Assembly (NCBI GenBank): GCA_016718205.1
Contig: JADKEB010000011.1
Location: 176,036-240,035, forward strand
DNA from: Saprospiraceae bacterium
GTDB lineage: Bacteria > Bacteroidota > Bacteroidia > Chitinophagales > Saprospiraceae
Length of the DNA: 64,000 bases
Direction: 5' to 3'
Under the pieces are notes generated by a model. It was not told where the DNA came from. It made no database searches and worked only from the letters and a program-made list of their open reading frames with translations. Positions 1-8,554 of the stretch are shown here, in pieces; position 1 is the stretch's first letter, and every line of letters starts with the position of its first letter. Position numbers and translations under genes: made by a program.

Positions 1-143
1 GGTTTCCATATTCCTGCTCTCAGGATGTCAACTTTTCCAGTTCTGAAAAGTCTTGTTGCCGTCTGTATGACTTGTTCTTCAGTCTCGGCACTACAAGGTC
101 CTGCTATCAAAACAGGCCTTTTTCCATTGTTCATCCAATTCAT
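1..143 (-). CDS. 3-deoxy-7-phosphoheptulonate synthase (N-terminal part, cut by window edge)
   Basis: The minus strand encodes a protein starting MNWMNNGKRPVLIAGPC and continuing into SAETEEQ and LRAGIWK. This is the strand-1 signature of the class I DAHP synthase/KDO8P synthase fold (AGPCSxE, then RAGIWKP). The enzyme condenses phosphoenolpyruvate and erythrose-4-phosphate in the first shikimate-pathway step. In Bacteroidota this form is usually fused to a chorismate mutase domain, but that part lies outside the window. It is the fourth gene after pheA, the aminotransferase and tyrA, 39 bp beyond the tyrA stop, which fits one operon for phenylalanine and tyrosine synthesis. A second ATG three codons in (M4) is an alternative start. 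Confidence 0.85.
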   Translation of the reverse strand, partial: MNWMNNGKRPVLIAGPCSAETEEQVIQTATRLFRTGKVDILRAGIWK

Positions 144-182
144 GTTATTTTGATTCTTATTAGTGATTTTAAAATTAATTGA

Positions 183-1022
183 TTATTGTAATATACGTTT
201 TATTTTATTGCTTTCTGCCATCAACTGCTCAATGGCTTCGGTATTTTTGGTATCAATATGATTTCTGAAGTTCTGAAGATGTAAGATGTAACTGTCCAAA
301 GCTTCCAAAAGAAATTTTCGATTTTTATTAAATATGGCCGACCATGTCTGCGGATTACTTTTTGCCAACCTTACGGTACTTGCAAATCCCGTACCAGCGA
401 GATCAAAAATCTGTTTTTCATCTTTTTCTATCTCCAAAACCGTCAGCCCAAGCATAAAAGAGCTTACATGGGACAGATGAGATACATATGCCAGGTGTTT
501 GTCATGTTCTTTTGGAGACATAAATGTGGTAGTCATGCCGAGACTTTCAAACAGTTTTAACGCTGAATCCAATGCGTCGGGTGCTGATTTTTCTTTTTCA
601 CAGATGATATTTTTTTTATTTTGGAAAAGACCTTTAATGGCTGCTGCAGGACCTGAAAACTCTGTACCTGCCAGTGGATGTGCGGCCACAAATCTTTTTC
701 TGTCGGGATGTTTGGATACTGTTTTGCAAATATCGTCTTTGGTGGAGCCTACATCTATGACAGTGGTTTTATCACCTATTTGATCCAATACCCGGGGCAG
801 AAGTCCTTCTATCTTATTTACAGGGATAGAAATGATGACCATATCCGCACCCTGTATTCCGACTTCCAGATCCGCCACAGAATGGACCAATCCCAATTCC
901 AAAGCTAGCTTCATATGATCTTCAGAAGCATCCACACCACAAACATCGACATTGAGTTGTGATTTGAGATCTTTTGCTATCGACCCGCCTATCAAGCCCA
1001 GCCCTATTACTGTAATCTTCAT
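183..1022 (-). CDS. tyrA: Prephenate dehydrogenase
   Basis: 279 aa. TyrA oxidatively decarboxylates prephenate to 4-hydroxyphenylpyruvate with NAD(P), the committed step to tyrosine, in the cytoplasm. The N-terminus has the Rossmann dinucleotide loop GLGLIGGS (G7, G9, G12). The family HPLAG motif is at about 115-119, with the catalytic-type His in AAHPLAGTEFSGP, and a His-rich helix (HLAYVSHLSHVSS) lies near 180-190. Length is normal for a monofunctional TyrA without an ACT domain. The start codon overlaps the stop of the upstream aminotransferase by one base (TAATG), so translation is probably coupled. Confidence 0.93.
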   Translation of the reverse strand: MKITVIGLGLIGGSIAKDLKSQLNVDVCGVDASEDHMKLALELGLVHSVADLEVGIQGADMVIISIPVNKIEGLLPRVLDQIGDKTTVIDVGSTKDDICKTVSKHPDRKRFVAAHPLAGTEFSGPAAAIKGLFQNKKNIICEKEKSAPDALDSALKLFESLGMTTTFMSPKEHDKHLAYVSHLSHVSSFMLGLTVLEIEKDEKQIFDLAGTGFASTVRLAKSNPQTWSAIFNKNRKFLLEALDSYILHLQNFRNHIDTKNTEAIEQLMAESNKIKRILQ

Positions 1023-2218
1023 TAATGGTTTTTTTCTGCTGATGAGATAGTTTCTATCTGGAATCCAGTCTGAATCCTGTACAAAGCGGCAAGCATATCT
1101 TCTTTAGAACTGCACAATGATATACGGAGATACTTGTCGCCATGAGGTCCGAAAATGTGTCCCGGCGTGATAAATACCCTGGTGTTATACAGAATATTAT
1201 TGGTCAAAGATTCAGAATCAAGATCCGGATCTTTAATTTTTCCCCACACAAACAGTCCTGCTCCATCTCTGCTATATTCAAGATCCAGTTCCGTCATGAT
1301 ATCACAAGCTGCATCTTTTCTTTCCTGATATCTTGCATTGATATCATCAATCCACTCCTTACCCAGTGACAATGCCACGGCGGCCGCTTCCTGCACAGGC
1401 TTAAACATGCCTGAATCCATATTGCTCTTGAATGTCATGATAGTATCTATACTTGATTTGGCACCTACAAAAGCACCTACTCTCCAACCGGCCATATTGT
1501 AGCACTTGCTAAGAGAAACCAATTCGATAGCGCAATCCTCGGCACCTTCAGCATTAAAAATACTGAGCGGATGATCATTCAAGATAAAAGTATATGGATT
1601 GTCGTGACATATCAGGATGTTATTTCTTTTTGCAAAAGCTACCAGTTGATTAAAAAACCGGATATCTGCCGTTGCGCCTGTAGGCATATTCGGGTAGTTG
1701 ACCCACATCATTTTCACCTTGCTCAAGTCCTGATTTTCGAGCTTTTCGAGATCGGGTTTCCATCCGAGATGCTCTTCCAGTGGCATCGAAACAGGTGTCC
1801 CTCCTGCAAGTCTGGTACACATAGCGTACGATGGATATCCGGGATCCGGTACTAAAACCTGATCTCCGGAATTGATAAAAGCCATACTGGCATGCATCAC
1901 TCCTTCTTTCGATCCCAACAGAGGCAATATCTGCGTCTCACTATTGATATCAATGTCAAAGTGCATCTGATACCATTGAGCAAAAGCTTTGCGCAGGGCA
2001 GGAATGCCTTTGTAAGACTGGTATTTGTGTGCGTCAGGTGCCAGAAGAGCCTTGTTAAGAGTGTCCATAACAACCTGAGGCGGCATCAAATCGGGACTGC
2101 CTATGCCAAGATTGAGCACCATAGGATCACCATCTTTATTCATTTGATCTATTTCAGCCAGTTTGCGGGCAAAATAGTAAGTGGTTACATCATTCAGTCT
2201 TTGAGCAGGTGCTATCAT
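1022..2218 (-). CDS. PLP-dependent class I/II aminotransferase (aromatic type)
   Basis: 398 aa, fold type I aminotransferase. The Schiff-base lysine is K238 in SLSKCYNMAGWRVG, the carboxylate-binding Arg region follows (WRVG), and NYPNMPTGA and CHDNPYTF are the cofactor-binding loops. Its position between pheA and tyrA suggests it transaminates phenylpyruvate and/or 4-hydroxyphenylpyruvate to Phe/Tyr, the last step of the pathway. That assignment rests on context, because sequence alone would also fit an aspartate- or LL-DAP-type aminotransferase. It overlaps pheA by four bases (ATGA) and tyrA by one. Confidence 0.88.
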   Translation of the reverse strand: MIAPAQRLNDVTTYYFARKLAEIDQMNKDGDPMVLNLGIGSPDLMPPQVVMDTLNKALLAPDAHKYQSYKGIPALRKAFAQWYQMHFDIDINSETQILPLLGSKEGVMHASMAFINSGDQVLVPDPGYPSYAMCTRLAGGTPVSMPLEEHLGWKPDLEKLENQDLSKVKMMWVNYPNMPTGATADIRFFNQLVAFAKRNNILICHDNPYTFILNDHPLSIFNAEGAEDCAIELVSLSKCYNMAGWRVGAFVGAKSSIDTIMTFKSNMDSGMFKPVQEAAAVALSLGKEWIDDINARYQERKDAACDIMTELDLEYSRDGAGLFVWGKIKDPDLDSESLTNNILYNTRVFITPGHIFGPHGDKYLRISLCSSKEDMLAALYRIQTGFQIETISSAEKNH

Positions 2219-3093
2219 GGAGTGAGTTGATTTTGTTGTTTTTCAAGAATGGAAGTTATGTCAGCTCTTTTGTAAATGCCGGTTTCTTCATATTCAAATG
2301 TGAGGTTGAGCAGATCATCTTTCAATCCAAGATATTGGGATATATGATCAAACTCGATATCGATATGAAAAAAATACTCTCTGAAGCTGCCTATCACAGG
2401 AAAAGACTGAAGTTTACTCATATTGAGATTGTGATCCTCGATGACTTGCAACACCTTCAGCAGTTGTCCTTTTTTGTCTGGGATTCTGATGTATACTGAG
2501 ACTTTATCTGCATCGGGGGCTATTTCAGTTTTGTGTTTGTTGACTATAAAAAATCTGGTATAATTGGTCTTATTGGTTTCAATACCGGGTGCAAGAATGT
2601 CCAGATCATAGATTTCTGCAGCTTGAGTACTGGCGATACAAGCTTTGGATTTTTTCTTTTTTTCTGCTATGTGTTTGGCACTGAGTGCGGTATCTTCGGA
2701 TTCTATCAATTTCCAGTCATGGTATTGTCCTAAAAATTGTCTGCATTGGTTGATCGCCATAGGGTGGGAGGCTACTTGTCTGATGTCACTTAGAGATGCA
2801 CCTTTTACTGCAAGCAGGTTGTGTTTAATTCTCAAATAAATATCACCTGAAACCCAAAAGTTATTTTCCCTGAGAATGCGGTAATTTTGAAGAATCGAGC
2901 CGGCAATGGAGTTTTCTATGGCCATGACAGCGATATCCGCCTCACCGCTTTTTAACATTTGCCCCAGAATATCAAATGAGTCTGCCGGCATTAACTCTAA
3001 TTTTTGATCAGGCCAATATCTTCTTGCTGCTACATCATGGAACGATCCTTCATAACCCTGGATTGCAACTTTTAGTATTTTATCCGATTCCAT
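2215..3093 (-). CDS. pheA: Prephenate dehydratase with ACT domain
   Basis: 292 aa. Converts prephenate to phenylpyruvate. The catalytic domain opens with the typical YEGSFHDVAARRYW segment and contains the family TRF motif (NYTRFFIV, about 180). A C-terminal ACT domain from about 200 (SVYIRIPDKKGQLLKVLQVI) would bind Phe for feedback inhibition. The usual ESRP signature in the ACT domain reads LQSFP here, so the allosteric site may differ. It is the first structural gene of the operon. It lies 38 bp beyond an intrinsic terminator that follows a Phe/Tyr-rich leader peptide, so its expression is probably controlled by attenuation. Confidence 0.93.
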   Translation of the reverse strand: MESDKILKVAIQGYEGSFHDVAARRYWPDQKLELMPADSFDILGQMLKSGEADIAVMAIENSIAGSILQNYRILRENNFWVSGDIYLRIKHNLLAVKGASLSDIRQVASHPMAINQCRQFLGQYHDWKLIESEDTALSAKHIAEKKKKSKACIASTQAAEIYDLDILAPGIETNKTNYTRFFIVNKHKTEIAPDADKVSVYIRIPDKKGQLLKVLQVIEDHNLNMSKLQSFPVIGSFREYFFHIDIEFDHISQYLGLKDDLLNLTFEYEETGIYKRADITSILEKQQNQLTP

Positions 3094-3130
3094 TTATATT
3101 TTAAAATTTTCCATTTTGATAAAATTAAAA

Positions 3131-3160
3131 AAGGAGCCTGTTTTTGTAACAGAACTCCTT
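3131..3160 (-). terminator. Attenuator terminator hairpin upstream of pheA
   Basis: On the minus strand AAGGAG-T-T-CTGTT, a short loop, AACAG-G-CTCCTT form a stem of about 11 bp, followed at once by TTTT and an AT-rich tract. It sits between the aromatic leader peptide and pheA, so it is an attenuator rather than an end-of-gene terminator. Confidence 0.85.
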
Positions 3161-3199
3161 GATTTTATAATGACACATTTACAATAAAGGCTCTGTTAC
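3146..3199 (-). promoter_or_regulatory. Antiterminator pairing arms of the pheA attenuator
   Basis: Minus-strand bases 3199-3192 (GTAACAGA) are perfectly complementary to 3153-3146 (TCTGTTAC). Weaker pairing (CCTT with AAGG, one bulge) extends the helix. The second arm is the same strand that forms the 5' half of the terminator at 3131-3160, so the two structures exclude each other. The first arm starts in the last base of the leader's Lys codon and includes the leader stop codon. A ribosome that finishes the leader would mask it and allow termination. A ribosome stalled in the Phe/Tyr run would leave it free and allow read-through. Confidence 0.8.
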
Positions 3200-3264
3200 T
3201 TCATCTCACAGAAATAAAAGTAATAAAAATAAAAGCCAGAAAATGTGGAATGAATACGGTTCAT
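3196..3264 (-). CDS. Phe/Tyr-rich leader peptide of the aromatic operon
   Basis: 22 codons from ATG to TAA, too short for standard ORF calling. Residues 11-18 read FYFYYFYF, and residue 8 is a further Phe, giving 5 Phe and 4 Tyr in 22 residues. It lies directly upstream of antiterminator and terminator arms and of pheA. The composition matches the pathway products of the operon (Phe and Tyr), as in classical pheA and pheST leader peptides. The predicted role is to sense charged tRNA-Phe and tRNA-Tyr by ribosome stalling. The stop codon is inside the antiterminator arm, as the mechanism requires. Confidence 0.88.
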   Translation of the reverse strand: MNRIHSTFSGFYFYYFYFCEMK

Positions 3265-3268
3265 GCTG

Positions 3269-3299
3269 CAAACTTATCTGTATTATTTGTTCCAACAAA
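3269..3299 (-). promoter_or_regulatory. Predicted promoter of the pheA leader/operon
   Basis: Minus strand: TTTG (3299-3296), 19-bp spacer, TAAGTTTG (3276-3269), matching the Bacteroidota -33/-7 consensus TTTG-N19-TAnnTTTG. The expected start point falls at or very near the leader ATG (3264), so the leader mRNA may be leaderless. Confidence 0.7.
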
Positions 3300-3454
3300 A
3301 TTTTTACAGTGTTTTTTAAGAAAAAATCAAATTATGGCTAACAAAGATCACCTTATAAGCAAAAATTTATAAAATGAAACACCAAATCTGAGGTGGAGGT
3401 CATCTTAAATTAGAGTAAACAAAAATTTTAAACGTACCTTAAAATGATTTTCAA

Positions 3455-3985
3455 ATGAACAAAACATTCAGATTTTCAAAAAATGCATCAGAAAGAAGTT
3501 TTACAAAGGACATCAATGCGGGTTCAACTGCTGATATTGCTTTTCTTTTATTGATATTTTTTTTAGTGGCTACGACTATTTTGAATGATAAGGGTCTTCT
3601 CGTCAAACTTCCACCTTATATGCCGGATCAGCAGAAATCTTTAGCTATTAAAGAAAGAAATGTATTTACTGTAAAAATTAATGCAGAAAATCAACTGCTT
3701 GCAGAAGGGAAAAATTTGGAGTTAAAATTCCTTAAAGATGAAATAAAAACATTTATAGTCAATCCGGGTAATAAATCAAGGCTTGCAGAGCAGCCTGATA
3801 TGGCCATAGTATCTCTTCAAAATGACAGGGGAACAAAGTATGAAATGTATATACAAGTGTACAATGAAATCAAAGCTGCCTACAATGAACTGTGGGAAGA
3901 AATTGCAATAGCCAGATTTGGAAATAACCTGGCTGATCTTTTGCCTTACCAATCGGAGGCTATAAAAAGGATTACCCCTTGGTGA
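3455..3985 (+). CDS. exbD: ExbD/TolR-family biopolymer transport protein
   Basis: 176 aa. One N-terminal transmembrane helix (about 26-47, DIAFLLLIFFLVATTIL) carries the conserved membrane aspartate of ExbD/TolR, and a periplasmic domain follows. Such proteins work with ExbB and TonB, using the proton gradient to energise outer membrane uptake. No ExbB or TonB gene lies beside it, so this copy is orphaned here and may serve a distant complex. The periplasmic region (about 50-176) is longer than in E. coli ExbD, as is common in Bacteroidota. Confidence 0.85.
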   Translation: MNKTFRFSKNASERSFTKDINAGSTADIAFLLLIFFLVATTILNDKGLLVKLPPYMPDQQKSLAIKERNVFTVKINAENQLLAEGKNLELKFLKDEIKTFIVNPGNKSRLAEQPDMAIVSLQNDRGTKYEMYIQVYNEIKAAYNELWEEIAIARFGNNLADLLPYQSEAIKRITPW

Positions 3986-4128
3986 TTTCTGAAGCTGAAC
4001 AGAGAGCATTTGGACAGGAGTATTGACTAGCACATCATTACTGTTGAAAGTAGTATTTAATTCTAACAGAAGTATAAATCTCTGAGACAAAGTTAAAGAA
4101 TGGATGGACTTTGTTAAATGTGAACTCT

Positions 4129-4400
4129 TTATTTATCTTGCCTTTTATCCAAAACATCACCTACTTCTTCAGGGGACATTTTTACTATTTTAGCAATACG
4201 AACTGTATCAAAACCATCATTTGACATAGCAAATATCATTTCCAATTTTGCTTCAAGTTTCCCTTCAAGCTTCCCTTCAAGTTTTCCTTCAAGCTTTCCT
4301 TCAAGCTTTCCTTCAAGTTTTCCTTCTTTTTTTATAGCATCGTATGTACTCATAATATCATGGTTTAAAGGTGTTGGAAGTCCAAGTTTGTAAACAAATA
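4129..4400 (-). pseudogene. Duplicated C-terminal tail of the Rpn-family gene (GKLE repeats)
   Basis: A 74-codon fragment starting MSTYDAIKKE, with six GKLE units, one AKLE unit and the tail MIFAMSNDGFDTVRIAKIV. It is a tandem, partly diverged copy of the 3' end of the neighbouring broken Rpn gene (4414-5397). Compared with that copy it lacks 44 bp (present at 4693-4736) between two TTGGAAGT direct repeats, and it has three fewer 12-bp GKLE units. It has no nuclease domain and is probably non-functional. Confidence 0.75.
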
Positions 4401-4413
4401 TTTGTTATTTGCC

Positions 4414-5397
4414 TTACCTTTTATTTATAATATCACTTACTTCCTCTTGTGACATATTTACTATTTTAGCAATACGAACTGTATCAAAACCATCATTTGA
4501 CATAGCAAATATCATTTCCAATTTTGCTTCAAGTTTCCCTTCAAGCTTCCCTTCAAGTTTCCCTTCAAGTTTTCCTTCAAGTTTTCCTTCAAGTTTTCCT
4601 TCAAGTTTTCCTTCAAGTTTTCCTTCAAGTTTTCCTTCTTTTTTTATAGCATCGTATGTACTCATAATATCATGGTTTAAAGGTGTTGGAAGTGATTTTA
4701 CTAATGATAATACTTCTTTTTTATTCGTTTTGGAAGTCCAAGTTTGTAAACAAATATATGTTTTATAAAGTTCCTGTCTGATTCATCAATACGCTTAAGA
4801 GACTTGATATCTTTAAGTTTTTTATTAGAGAAACAAGGTCCATGTTTGGATTATGACCTGCGAGAGCAATCATGAGCATCACATCTGTCACTTCATCCAG
4901 CTGTTGTTTTGTTAGTGTGTTTATAGCAAAAAAGATATAGTCAAATGTAGGTAAATATTTCAGAATTTCTTCAGGGTACGCATTAAAGAGGTTTGTTATT
5001 TTTGGCACTTCCCATTCTTTTTTCCCTTGATAATAAATCATTGGGACTATAGGAATTATTTTTGTTTATTTCTCAATTCTTTCACCCATTGAGAGAAAAT
5101 ATAGTGTCCGATTTGAATTAATACATGTTTATCGGGGTTTGCTTTATGTTCGAACAAAAGTGAAATGACCAATTTTTCTCCTGTATGCTTTAGTTTGAAC
5201 TTAAAAAGCAGATCGGCAAAATATTCTCTCATGTCATCGGAAAGATATGAACCATTTTCTATAGTCATAGATTCTATATCGATCAATTCTTTCAATTTTT
5301 CAGGCAGGAATTGACGAAAATACTCTTTGGCCAAGGCAGGCTTGGAGAATGTCTCTTTGATGATTTTATCATGAAAATTTTGTATGTCATCAAACAT
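4414..5397 (-). pseudogene. Rpn-family PD-(D/E)XK nuclease/transposase-like gene, frameshifted
   Basis: Three reading frames join into one Rpn (recombination-promoting nuclease, YhgA-like) protein. The first part (5056-5397, start MFDDIQNFHDKI) holds the nuclease core with DLLFKFKLK and LLFEHKA, the D...ExK pattern. The second (4763-5041) holds IYYQGKKEWEVP. The last (4414-4665) holds nine GKLE units and the C-terminus. The frame is lost at three places: AAAAA near 5057-5063, AAAAAA near 4820, and AAAAAA near 4722. One added A at each site restores the expected sequence, for example RNKQKIIPIVP and LGLPKRIKKEVLSLV. Either a decayed gene or one damaged by homopolymer sequencing errors. Confidence 0.8.
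4536..4646. repeat. 12-bp tandem repeat encoding GKLE
   Basis: About nine head-to-tail units of the plus-strand motif TTCAAGTTTTCC, with variants ending in CCC, encode (GKLE)n on the minus strand. A related six-unit array lies in the duplicate tail at about 4252-4326. The difference in unit number shows the array changes length. Confidence 0.85.
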
Positions 5398-5529
5398 CAG
5401 AAAAATAATTGAATTGTTGAGATGATAGATTCGGTGCAAATATAATGCAATTATTTGCACTTTTTTTCGTATTTAGCTTATGATTAAATTTTCAACACTT
5501 TTAGCCAAACATAGACTTTAAAAAAGCTT

Positions 5530-7323
5530 TCAAAACAAATTGACATACCCAAAGTGGATTTTCATCTTACTGAAGTCCAAAGGGTTACCAGAGTTTTTTC
5601 CCGCTGCAAATGAAAGATTAAATATGCCGGCAGTTGTTCCAAAGTTCAGCCCCATACCTGTTCCAAAAACAAAATCACTTGCAGAATTTCCATCATTTAT
5701 GGTGTTGACCATTCCAATATCAAAAAATGGAATCGTGAGGTAAGAGTTCTGATCAAAAAGTATTCTGAATTCGATAGTGCCAAAAAAGTACTTATCGGTA
5801 AATATACTTTCTTCATCAAATCCTCGAAGTGTTTTGTTACCACCTATTCTTAATAATTCATTGGGTCTAAGAGTCTGTTGATTGTACCTCAATGCTCCGG
5901 TGAGTCCGGTCTTAATGGCAGCCCACTTTTTTATCGGTACATAATATGCAGCTGCAATATCCAACTCAAGTTGCAGTGTTTTCAATTGTAAAGTGTCATA
6001 ACTATTTTCAAATCCTTCCAAATCTACGATTTGCCTGTTTTTTAAGATCTTTTTTGTCCCTGCGACAAAATTGATCTGCGCATCATATCCCGAAGATGGA
6101 TTGAACCGGTAGTCCAGATCACGCAAATTGAGTCCGGATCCGACACCTGTATAAGTCACATCTAAGCTTTGAGGTAGCCGACCGGAATTTTCTATTTGTT
6201 GAGTGTTTACTTCAAGCAGAACAGAAGATCTGTAACTGCCATATAGTTTCAGATGGTTAAACCCTCCGAAAAGATATTGTGTGCCGCCATCAAAATAGAT
6301 ATCGAGATTATTATTTCCATTTTTGAATAGCCTGAAATCCAGATGGCTTCCTACTGGTAGGCCTGCCAGATAAGGTATATTGGATTTTGCTAATAGCTCG
6401 AGGTTTTCAGTTTTGAGTCGCTTGAACTGGAAAAATGTATACTCACCCTGATCCAGGATATTATTTAGTTCCGCAGTAAAGTCGCCTGTGATGTTCCATT
6501 TTCGGACTCCGTTGACTATTTGCGGCAATACGCCTATCAGAAAATCGAATCTGCTTGCTGGTTTTGGGTCCGGCGAGATGATCACGGAAGCCTTATCATT
6601 TATAAATCTGACAAATGGTGATGACCGCTGCTGAACAAATGGAAGATCGGCAATCCTTTTATTTACCTTTGTTACTTTATCCTGAGAATAGAGTGCTCCT
6701 TCATTTATGTCCAGAAGCCTTCTCATATACTTACTATTGATACGCAACCTTCCTTCCAGGACTATAGAGTCAAAAAATATTTTCCTGCCTCTGTCCAGTT
6801 TCAGAGTGGTATGCAGTTTATCGTCAGAAAACCTGATGGAGTCAAATCGGGCAATGGCAAACGGATGTCCATTATTGACTTCGTGAGAGATTAGTGATTT
6901 CAGGTATTGATATAATATTGTTGTGTCTACTTTTTTTTCTGCCAGCTTGATTCTCTTTAAACCGCTGGCTTCAATGATAGACTTTTGTTCTTCGGTCAGC
7001 TTTACAGATCCTATGGCATACAATCGTCCTTTGTAGATGTCAGCAATGCAACTGTCATTTTTGCAAAGTAAGGTATCCATATGAGCTTGGAAAAATCCTG
7101 CAGATTGGAGTTTAAGTATATGATCTCTTATTATAGAAGTGATTTTGACAGAGTCCGCTTTTGTGTAGTATAGGGTAGTTTTGTTTCCTTGATCACCCAC
7201 TTCATTGATGACAAGACATATCTGTTTTTGTCCGTTAGCATTGCTAAATAATATCAGCAGACAAAAGATAATGACTATCTTTGCATTTGAAAATATTATA
7301 ATATGTCTTTCACTTTCCCTCAT
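5530..7323 (-). CDS. Omp85/BamA-TamA-like outer membrane protein
   Basis: 597 aa from the chosen ATG at 7323. A longer reading to 7425 would overlap divergent hemW, and the 7323 start gives a proper signal peptide (hydrophobic IVIIFCLLILF, then NANGQ). The N-terminal half looks like POTRA-type periplasmic repeats (for example FFDSIVLEGRLRINSKYMRRLLDINEGALYSQDKV). The C-terminal half is a predicted beta-barrel with the Omp85-type RGF motif (LRIGGNKTLRGFDEESIF) and a terminal aromatic residue (FGYVNLF). Probably inserts or transports a protein or lipid in the outer membrane, but the substrate is unknown. It is divergent from hemW with 39 bp between starts. Confidence 0.8.
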   Translation of the reverse strand: MRESERHIIIFSNAKIVIIFCLLILFSNANGQKQICLVINEVGDQGNKTTLYYTKADSVKITSIIRDHILKLQSAGFFQAHMDTLLCKNDSCIADIYKGRLYAIGSVKLTEEQKSIIEASGLKRIKLAEKKVDTTILYQYLKSLISHEVNNGHPFAIARFDSIRFSDDKLHTTLKLDRGRKIFFDSIVLEGRLRINSKYMRRLLDINEGALYSQDKVTKVNKRIADLPFVQQRSSPFVRFINDKASVIISPDPKPASRFDFLIGVLPQIVNGVRKWNITGDFTAELNNILDQGEYTFFQFKRLKTENLELLAKSNIPYLAGLPVGSHLDFRLFKNGNNNLDIYFDGGTQYLFGGFNHLKLYGSYRSSVLLEVNTQQIENSGRLPQSLDVTYTGVGSGLNLRDLDYRFNPSSGYDAQINFVAGTKKILKNRQIVDLEGFENSYDTLQLKTLQLELDIAAAYYVPIKKWAAIKTGLTGALRYNQQTLRPNELLRIGGNKTLRGFDEESIFTDKYFFGTIEFRILFDQNSYLTIPFFDIGMVNTINDGNSASDFVFGTGMGLNFGTTAGIFNLSFAAGKNSGNPLDFSKMKIHFGYVNLF

Positions 7324-7362
7324 GGCACTTCCAAAGTCATTTTGAAATAACGAAAATACAAC

Positions 7363-8490
7363 ATGTCTGGTATATATATTCATATTCCTTTTTGTAAAAA
7401 GGCTTGTCATTATTGCAATTTTCATTTTTCGACTTCTCTCAGATTAAAAGATGATATGATAGAGGCTATCTGTAAAGAGATAGAATTACGTAAAAATTAT
7501 CTTTCCAATAAGACATTGGATTCCATTTACTTTGGCGGTGGTACACCCAGTCTCTTAAAAGTGATGGATCTTGAAAGAATTTTTGAAGCCATCCATTCAG
7601 TCTATGCTGTCCGTGCAGGTGCAGAAATCACTCTTGAAGCCAATCCGGATGACATAAACCAGCAGAGCCTTGATGATTTTAGAAAAACGGGTGTCAACAG
7701 ACTTTCTATAGGCATTCAGTCGTTTTTTGATACCGATTTGCAATGGATGAACAGGGCTCATTCTGCTATCGAAGCTCAAAACTCCGTAAAACTCGCTCAG
7801 GACGCCGGTTACGACAATATCACCATTGATCTGATCTATGGTGCTCCGACTACCACTGATGAGATGTGGCGTGACAATATTGATCAGGCTCTTAAACTGG
7901 ATGTTCCGCATATTTCAGCCTATTGCCTTACTGTAGAAGAAAATACCGCTTTACATCATTTTATCGCTAAAAATAAAACGGCACCTCCACAACAACAAAA
8001 AGCTGTAGCACAGTTTGATACTTTAATGAAAAAGCTCAATGATAACGGATTTCTTCATTATGAGATTTCTAACTTTGCAAAGCCCGGATACCTTGCAGTG
8101 CACAATAGCAACTATTGGAAAGGAAGTCATTATATAGGCATAGGACCATCGGCTCATTCATATGATGGCGCATCACGATGCTGGAATATATCACACAATA
8201 AAAAATATATTGATGCACTGGTAGATCCTGATTATAAGGCTGAGACAGAGTATCTCAGCATATCTATGAAGTATAATGAATACATCATGACTTCTGTCAG
8301 AACCATGTGGGGCATTGACTCTGACATTGTTATGACTTTTGGAAAAGAGATACAAAGCTACTTTTTATCTGAAATCAGATTTCTTATAGAGAAAGAGATG
8401 ATCTCCCCTGAGGCTAAAAGCTATAAACTTACCCAAAAAGGAAAACACTTTGCAGATCAGGTTGCCATGGATTTGTTTTTTATGGAATAA
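7363..8490 (+). CDS. hemW: HemW-type radical SAM heme chaperone
   Basis: 375 aa. The radical SAM cysteines are C11, C15 and C18 (CKKACHYCNF). The residue after the third Cys is N-F rather than the extra Cys of HemN, which points to HemW instead of oxygen-independent coproporphyrinogen oxidase. Other family features are YFGGGTPSLL, ANPDD, GIQSF and IGIGPSAHSY. HemW binds heme and passes it to apo-proteins. Length and C-terminal domain are typical. Confidence 0.9.
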   Translation: MSGIYIHIPFCKKACHYCNFHFSTSLRLKDDMIEAICKEIELRKNYLSNKTLDSIYFGGGTPSLLKVMDLERIFEAIHSVYAVRAGAEITLEANPDDINQQSLDDFRKTGVNRLSIGIQSFFDTDLQWMNRAHSAIEAQNSVKLAQDAGYDNITIDLIYGAPTTTDEMWRDNIDQALKLDVPHISAYCLTVEENTALHHFIAKNKTAPPQQQKAVAQFDTLMKKLNDNGFLHYEISNFAKPGYLAVHNSNYWKGSHYIGIGPSAHSYDGASRCWNISHNKKYIDALVDPDYKAETEYLSISMKYNEYIMTSVRTMWGIDSDIVMTFGKEIQSYFLSEIRFLIEKEMISPEAKSYKLTQKGKHFADQVAMDLFFME

Positions 8491-8506
8491 CAGTCAAAAA
8501 AATCCA

Positions 8507-8545
8507 TTCGACCACTGAGCCGACGTAGTAGGACTGGTGAGCGAT
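8507..8545 (+). repeat. Dispersed 40-bp repeat, copy 1
   Basis: Begins TTCGACCACTGAGCCGACG and ends GGACTGGTGAGCG. The ends are partly self-complementary (TTCG..ACCA / TGGT..CGA). Two bases differ from copies 2 and 3. Confidence 0.75.
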
Positions 8546-8554
8546 TCGGAATTC

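Noticed and set aside
4252..4646. Repeat array resembling a CRISPR
   Set aside because: Units are 12-bp tandem repeats with no spacers and they encode GKLE; no cas genes in the window.
4409..4768. Plus-strand ORF with repeated SFPS units
   Set aside because: It is the antisense reading of the 12-bp GKLE repeat; no start context or family features, and its right part is out-of-frame DNA of the Rpn gene.
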